Source: JAGPKI01 sp052034135
GTDB lineage: Bacteria; Caldisericota; Caldisericia; UBA6126; JAGPKI01
Assembly (NCBI GenBank): GCA_052034135.1
Contig: JBPOJC010000076.1
Coordinates: forward strand, 1-8,797
Direction of reading: 5' to 3'
DNA: 8,797 nt
Shown: piece by piece, positions 5,751 to 8,797 of the stretch
Layout: the number at the start of each line of letters is the position of its first letter
How positions within the stretch are numbered: the stretch's first letter is position 1
Translations under genes and position numbers: made by a program
Notes under the pieces: model-generated
Told to the model about the DNA's origin: nothing
The model's database searches: none
The model's input: the letters and a program-made list of their open reading frames with translations, nothing else

Positions 5751-6020
5751 TTGTCAAGAAAGAAATCTGGATTAAAAGAGGCAAGAAAGTCGATAACAAG
5801 AAGAGAAAGAAATAGATTTTATAAGTCTCCAATGAAGAAATATATAAAGCAAACTTTAAGAAGTTCTTCAGAAGAAGAATATATGGAGAATTTAAAACTT
5901 GCTGTTAAAGCAATAGATAAAGCTGCCCAAAAAGGCGTTATTCATAAAAATAATGCTGCGAATAAGAAATCAAGGTTGATGAAGAGAGCAAATAAATTAT
6001 TTGCTTCCACTAATAAATAA
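5751..6020 (+). CDS. rpsT: Small ribosomal subunit protein S20 (bS20)
   Basis: An 89-residue, highly basic protein that binds 16S rRNA early in 30S assembly. The recognisable S20 core is an N-terminal RKS..RRERNRF stretch, the helix-forming middle, and the conserved AIDKAAQKGVIHKNNAANKKSRL segment (residues about 54-76). Length is normal. Translation starts at UUG, as in Escherichia coli rpsT, where the weak start is part of autogenous control by S20. It is the only plus-strand complete gene here, diverging from mnmA and converging on holA. Its last 24 bases overlap the end of holA. The rpsT-next-to-holA arrangement also occurs in Bacillus, supporting both assignments. Confidence 0.97.
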   Translation: MSRKKSGLKEARKSITRRERNRFYKSPMKKYIKQTLRSSSEEEYMENLKLAVKAIDKAAQKGVIHKNNAANKKSRLMKRANKLFASTNK

Positions 6021-7010
6021 TGGAAGCTCATTAGAAATATTTGTTAATTGCCCTGATTTGAAGTCCTTTTCAATTTTAATAAGGGACGACAATGCTTTAT
6101 TTAGTGATTTAAAACTTACCTTCTTGATTTGAAGGAATGCTTTTTCTACTCTGAATGTGTTTTGATCGCGCATAACAGAGAGAATTTCTTTCTTAGTTTT
6201 GTAAGTAAGAGAGTATAGCTTTACTTCGCAAAGAAAAGAATAGTGATTTATAAGATAGTACAAGATATTCTCTACAGTCAAGCCTTCTTCTAAAAGGATA
6301 GAATATATTTTAAGTGCCTCTTCATATTTTTTCTCGATTAAAGCATCTGAAAGCGCGAAGATAATAGCGGTTTGTTCTTTTGGGAAAGTACTCAAAGCTT
6401 CCTTCCATTCTGAAACATTTTTAGGAGAGAGAAGGTAAAGTCTATCAGCGATTTGCATTGCATAATCAATATTATTTTCAGCTAAACTAGCGATAGTTTT
6501 TGGAACGTCTTTAGGAAAGTCTAATTTGAAACTTCTAAGTCGAGCTTCCACCCAGGAAGCAATTTGAGATTTACTCATTGAATCATTAGAAAGTATCTTA
6601 AAACCACTAAATGCTTTAATGAAATCTTTACTAATATTCTCAATTGGTATATCATCCTCGAAAACAAGGTAAATATCAGGCAATTCGCGGGTTAATAGAT
6701 TTGATGAAATAATTTTTCTTAAATTAGTTTTACTTATTAGAGATGCCCTTTTTACATTAATAAATTTTACTGAAGAGAAGAATAGGTTTTGATCTAAAAG
6801 ATCATTAAAACTATCTAAGTCTAATTCATCTCCAAAAAAAGTAAAACTTTCGAATGCATATTTTTCATTTAGTTTCTTTTTTATTCTTGCTTTTATAAGT
6901 GTTTTTAAATAGGAGCTTTCAGAAAGGAGAAGATATTTATTAAAAGGCTCATTTTCTGTAAGGTATGATAAGTGTTCTATATAGCTTGATGCTCGATCAT
7001 CTTTTAACAT
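5997..7010 (-). CDS. holA: DNA polymerase III delta subunit
   Basis: The delta subunit opens the beta sliding clamp within the clamp-loader complex. The protein is divergent, as usual for this family, but the layout fits: YLLLSESSYLKTLIKARI near residues 26-43 in the place of the degenerate P-loop strand, a central PDIYLVFEDDIP (111-122), the W153 lid region, and a helical C-terminal collar with IIFALSDALIEKKYEEALKI (216-235), LLEEGLTVENILYYL (239-253) and the closing FRVEKAFLQIKK..LN.ALSSLIKIEKDFKSG segment. At 337 residues it has normal delta length. The start follows the asnS stop by 15 bases in the same frame and lacks a clear Shine-Dalgarno; no alternative start codon exists before the conserved part. 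It is most likely cotranscribed with asnS. The neighbouring rpsT in convergent orientation is a typical context. Confidence 0.87.
   Translation of the reverse strand: MLKDDRASSYIEHLSYLTENEPFNKYLLLSESSYLKTLIKARIKKKLNEKYAFESFTFFGDELDLDSFNDLLDQNLFFSSVKFINVKRASLISKTNLRKIISSNLLTRELPDIYLVFEDDIPIENISKDFIKAFSGFKILSNDSMSKSQIASWVEARLRSFKLDFPKDVPKTIASLAENNIDYAMQIADRLYLLSPKNVSEWKEALSTFPKEQTAIIFALSDALIEKKYEEALKIYSILLEEGLTVENILYYLINHYSFLCEVKLYSLTYKTKKEILSVMRDQNTFRVEKAFLQIKKVSFKSLNKALSSLIKIEKDFKSGQLTNISNELPLFISGSK
6003..6027. other. Perfect 7-bp hairpin at the holA/rpsT convergent ends
   Basis: GCTTCCA (6003-6009) and TGGAAGC (6021-6027) can pair around an 11-base loop that contains the rpsT stop codon. 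It lies in the last codons of both genes. Neither side is followed by a long T-run (the minus side continues AAATAATTTATTT), so it may act as a weak bidirectional terminator or just an mRNA end-protecting hairpin. No better terminator is seen for either gene. Confidence 0.45.
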
Positions 7011-7025
7011 CGGGGCTATTAATGC

Positions 7026-8321
7026 TTAAGGATAAATCCTATCAATAGTTCTTGGGAAAGGGATTGTTTCTCTAACATGTTCTGTATGTGTAATCCATGC
7101 GACAAATCTTTCAAGTCCCATTCCAAAACCAGAATGAGGAACACTTCCATATTTTCTTAAATCAATATACCAACTATAGTCTGATTCTTTCAATCCAAAT
7201 TCTTTGATTCTGTTTAAAAGTGTTGCAAGGTCATCAATTCTTTGACTTCCACCTATTATTTCACCGTAGCCTTCAGGTGCAATTAAATCAGCTGCTAATA
7301 CAACCTCTGGGTCTTCTGGATCTGGTTTCATATAAAATGGAGTGTTCGAAATAGGTAGGTGAGTAATGAAAATGGGTTGATCAAATTCTTCGGAGATAAT
7401 TGTCTCGTCTAATCCTGTAATGTCATCCCCCCATTTTTTGTCTCTTCCCTTCTTGTTTAGGAAATCTAATATTTCTCTATATTTGATCTTTGGAAACGGA
7501 ACTTTTATGTTTTCAAGTATTTTTGTATCTCTGTTTAAAAAACTTAACTCAGCTCTAAAGTTAAGCAAAACTCTTTCAACTAAATATGCTACAAGCTCCT
7601 CTTGAATTTTCATTGACTCATATAAATCGCAAAAAGCCATTTCAGGCTCTACCATCCAAAATTCTGTTAAGTGTCTTCTTGTTTTTGATTTTTCTGATCG
7701 AAAAGTTGGACCAAAAGAATAAACCTTTTCAAATGAAAAAATAGCTGCTTCTTCGTAGAGTTGACCAGACTGAGAAAGATAGGCTTTTTTATCGAAATAA
7801 TCAAGTTCAAATAAACTTCCAGCACCTTCTGGTGCAGAACCTGTAAGTATTGGAGAGTCAACCAGCACAAAACCATTGTTATTGAGAAAATCTCTAATAC
7901 CTTGCTCTATATCTGCTCTAATTCTTAATATTGCGTTCTGCCTAGGAGACCTTATCCAGAGATGTCTTAAATCCAAAAGAAAATCAATGCCATGAGATTT
8001 AAGTGCAATAGGATAATTCTCGGCAATGTGAATAATTTCAATATCCTTTATTGAAATTTCATAACCTCCAGGCGATCGATTATCAGCTCTTACAGAGCCA
8101 GTCACAATTATTGAAGACTCTTGCGTCAAGGTATCAATCTTTTGGAAAAGCTCATCTGAGGATTCATTTTTTACTGAAACACATTGAACAATTCCTGTTC
8201 CATCCCGAACTAATAGAAAGTCAATTTTACCGCTTGATCTTAAATTATAAAGCCAACCAGCAATTCTAACAGTTTCGCCAACATGTTGGTTTAAATCCTT
8301 AATTCTGACAACGTTATTCAT
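7026..8321 (-). CDS. asnS: Asparaginyl-tRNA synthetase
   Basis: A class IIb aminoacyl-tRNA synthetase that charges tRNA-Asn. It has an N-terminal OB-fold anticodon-binding domain (about 17-100), motif 1 around DSPIL (155-159), motif 2 as GPTFRSEKS followed by RRHLTEFW (204-222), and motif 3 as GFGMGLER (398-405) with the class II arginine. The stretch GSAPEGAGSLFELDYF followed by KAYLSQSGQLYEEA is typical of bacterial AsnRS. Length (431) matches AsnRS; the GAD insertion of bacterial AspRS is absent. An archaeal-type non-discriminating AspRS is the main alternative, less likely from the motif wording. The start is supported by GAGGAAAG 6 bases upstream of the ATG. The downstream neighbour holA follows after 15 bases. 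Confidence 0.92.
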   Translation of the reverse strand: MNNVVRIKDLNQHVGETVRIAGWLYNLRSSGKIDFLLVRDGTGIVQCVSVKNESSDELFQKIDTLTQESSIIVTGSVRADNRSPGGYEISIKDIEIIHIAENYPIALKSHGIDFLLDLRHLWIRSPRQNAILRIRADIEQGIRDFLNNNGFVLVDSPILTGSAPEGAGSLFELDYFDKKAYLSQSGQLYEEAAIFSFEKVYSFGPTFRSEKSKTRRHLTEFWMVEPEMAFCDLYESMKIQEELVAYLVERVLLNFRAELSFLNRDTKILENIKVPFPKIKYREILDFLNKKGRDKKWGDDITGLDETIISEEFDQPIFITHLPISNTPFYMKPDPEDPEVVLAADLIAPEGYGEIIGGSQRIDDLATLLNRIKEFGLKESDYSWYIDLRKYGSVPHSGFGMGLERFVAWITHTEHVRETIPFPRTIDRIYP

Positions 8322-8327
8322 AATTTT

Positions 8328-8335
8328 CTTTCCTC
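8328..8335 (-). promoter_or_regulatory. Shine-Dalgarno for asnS
   Basis: GAGGAAAG on the minus strand, ending 6 bases before the ATG at 8319-8321. It is the best ribosome site among the minus-strand genes and confirms the asnS start. Confidence 0.75.
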
Positions 8336-8369
8336 ATATATCTGTATATTTAGTTTGCAATTTATTATT

Positions 8370-8375
8370 ATTATA
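8370..8375 (-). promoter_or_regulatory. Possible -10 box for asnS-holA
   Basis: TATAAT on the minus strand about 48 bases before the asnS ATG, implying a leader near 42 bases. No -35 hexamer close to consensus is found at 16-18 bases, so confidence is limited in such AT-rich DNA. Confidence 0.4.
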
Positions 8376-8510
8376 CATTGTAATTTTTAAGTAAACATAT
8401 TTTTACTACTCTTAATTTTCTAAAGCAACCCTAAAAATCAATTCATCAACTTAAAGTAAAAATTTTATTGGAATTTAATTATCTTTTCTATATCCTAAGG
8501 CTCTTCCTGT

Positions 8511-8539
8511 TTGAAAATTTGTGAATTTATATTTATTAT
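8511..8539 (+). promoter_or_regulatory. Candidate rightward promoter with long leader
   Basis: TTGAAA (8511-8516), a 17-base spacer, then TATTAT (8534-8539), one base from consensus. It has the same -35 and spacing as the ndk and rpsT promoters. Initiation near 8546 would give a leader of roughly 228 bases to the ATG at 8774, or could produce a separate small RNA. Confidence 0.5.
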
Positions 8540-8773
8540 TTTTAAGTGGAAGTAAATTTTTGAACAACATTAATCTATAAATTTTAAATATATAAAATGG
8601 TTTGTTGTTGAGATTAATTCTACATTTCATAAAATAGCTTTATAACTAAATTTTTTTATTTAAAATTAATCCCAACTTCCCAAACTAACCAATGTTTCCC
8701 CTGATATAATCAGTTAATTATTTTTTGTTATATACTACAGTATAGTTTGTCTTTTTTGTAATCAAAAGGTGAT

Positions 8774-8797
8774 ATGTTAAATACAAGAAGAAGCAAA
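8774..8797 (+). CDS. Start of an unidentified gene, cut by the window edge
   Basis: ATG at 8774 opens a frame that encodes MLNTRRSK and runs off the window. It is preceded by AAAGGTGAT (8765-8773), complementary to the 16S rRNA 3' end though set close to the ATG. Eight residues do not allow any functional guess. The call rests only on the ribosome site and the divergent position relative to asnS. Confidence 0.45.

Larger units (their letters stand above)
8322..8773. other. Divergent intergenic region between asnS and the edge gene
   Basis: About 450 bases without a credible coding region. It contains the asnS leader, a candidate rightward promoter at 8511-8539, and a small CTGAT-ATA-ATCAG inverted repeat at 8701-8713 that includes a TATAAT (8705-8710). 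It also has paired arms ATTAATCT (8569-8576) and AGATTAAT (8611-8618), perfect over 8 bp with a 34-base loop. The hairpin repeats seen at the left of the window are absent here. No known riboswitch core was recognised. Confidence 0.6.

Noticed and set aside
6003..6034. H-type pseudoknot from the 7-bp hairpin plus CTAAT (6010-6014) pairing with ATTAG (6030-6034)
   Set aside because: Connecting loops would be 0 and 2 bases, too short to span the stems, so the structure is not feasible as drawn.
7420..8269. Open frames of 61-72 codons on both strands inside asnS (7420-7605, 7667-7876, 8051-8269)
   Set aside because: All lie within the intact AsnRS gene in other frames, with low-complexity translations and no start signals.
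1..8797. Search for a novel defence, toxin-antitoxin, phage or mobile-gene system
   Set aside because: Every gene of useful length belongs to a known housekeeping family; no transposase, integrase, reverse transcriptase or toxin-like gene is present.

Overview
This AT-rich window is a run of bacterial housekeeping genes. Eight complete protein genes are identified with good support. Seven are on the minus strand and one (rpsT) is on the plus strand, and a ninth gene appears to start at the right edge on the plus strand. The content (asparaginyl-tRNA synthetase, DNA polymerase III delta, ribosomal protein S20, MnmA, butyrate kinase, NDP kinase, RapZ, YvcK) is bacterial. The holA/rpsT convergent pair and the rapZ-yvcK pair resemble the gene order of Firmicutes such as Bacillus. 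Other traits do not: there is no whiA after yvcK, YvcK is membrane-anchored, and the NDP kinase is of a long type. I suspect a deep-branching low-GC anaerobe (Caldisericum-like lineages came to mind), but this is a guess from memory and not something the sequence proves.

Layout from left to right. Positions 1-442 hold no gene; they are a cluster of degenerate, hairpin-forming intergenic repeats, one copy running into the yvcK stop codon. Positions 443-3211 (minus) are a tightly overlapping operon ndk-rapZ-yvcK (overlaps of 8 and 4 bases), with a clear TTGAAA-N17-TATAAT promoter before ndk. Positions 3212-3531 are intergenic and hold that promoter plus two more repeat copies in the opposite orientation, so the operon is bracketed by inverted copies. 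Positions 3532-5633 (minus) are mnmA and buk, overlapping by 4 bases. Positions 5634-5750 are a divergent promoter region between mnmA and rpsT. Positions 5751-6020 (plus) are rpsT, with a UUG start, a strong Shine-Dalgarno and a second TTGAAA-N17-TATAAT promoter; its 3' end overlaps the 3' end of holA by 24 bases. Positions 5997-8321 (minus) are asnS followed 15 bases later by holA. Positions 8322-8773 are a divergent intergenic region with a probable rightward promoter and an unusually long leader for the edge gene.

Function. asnS, rpsT and mnmA serve translation (Asn charging, 30S assembly, wobble-U34 thiolation), holA serves replication, and buk makes ATP or acyl-phosphate in fatty-acid fermentation. 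The ndk-rapZ-yvcK operon joins NTP supply with two regulators that other bacteria use to set amino-sugar and cell-envelope precursor flux. No defence system, phage, transposase or CRISPR array is visible. The most unusual items are the long NDP kinase, the membrane-anchored YvcK, the repeat family with covarying stems, and the UUG-start rpsT with an inverted repeat over its -10 box.
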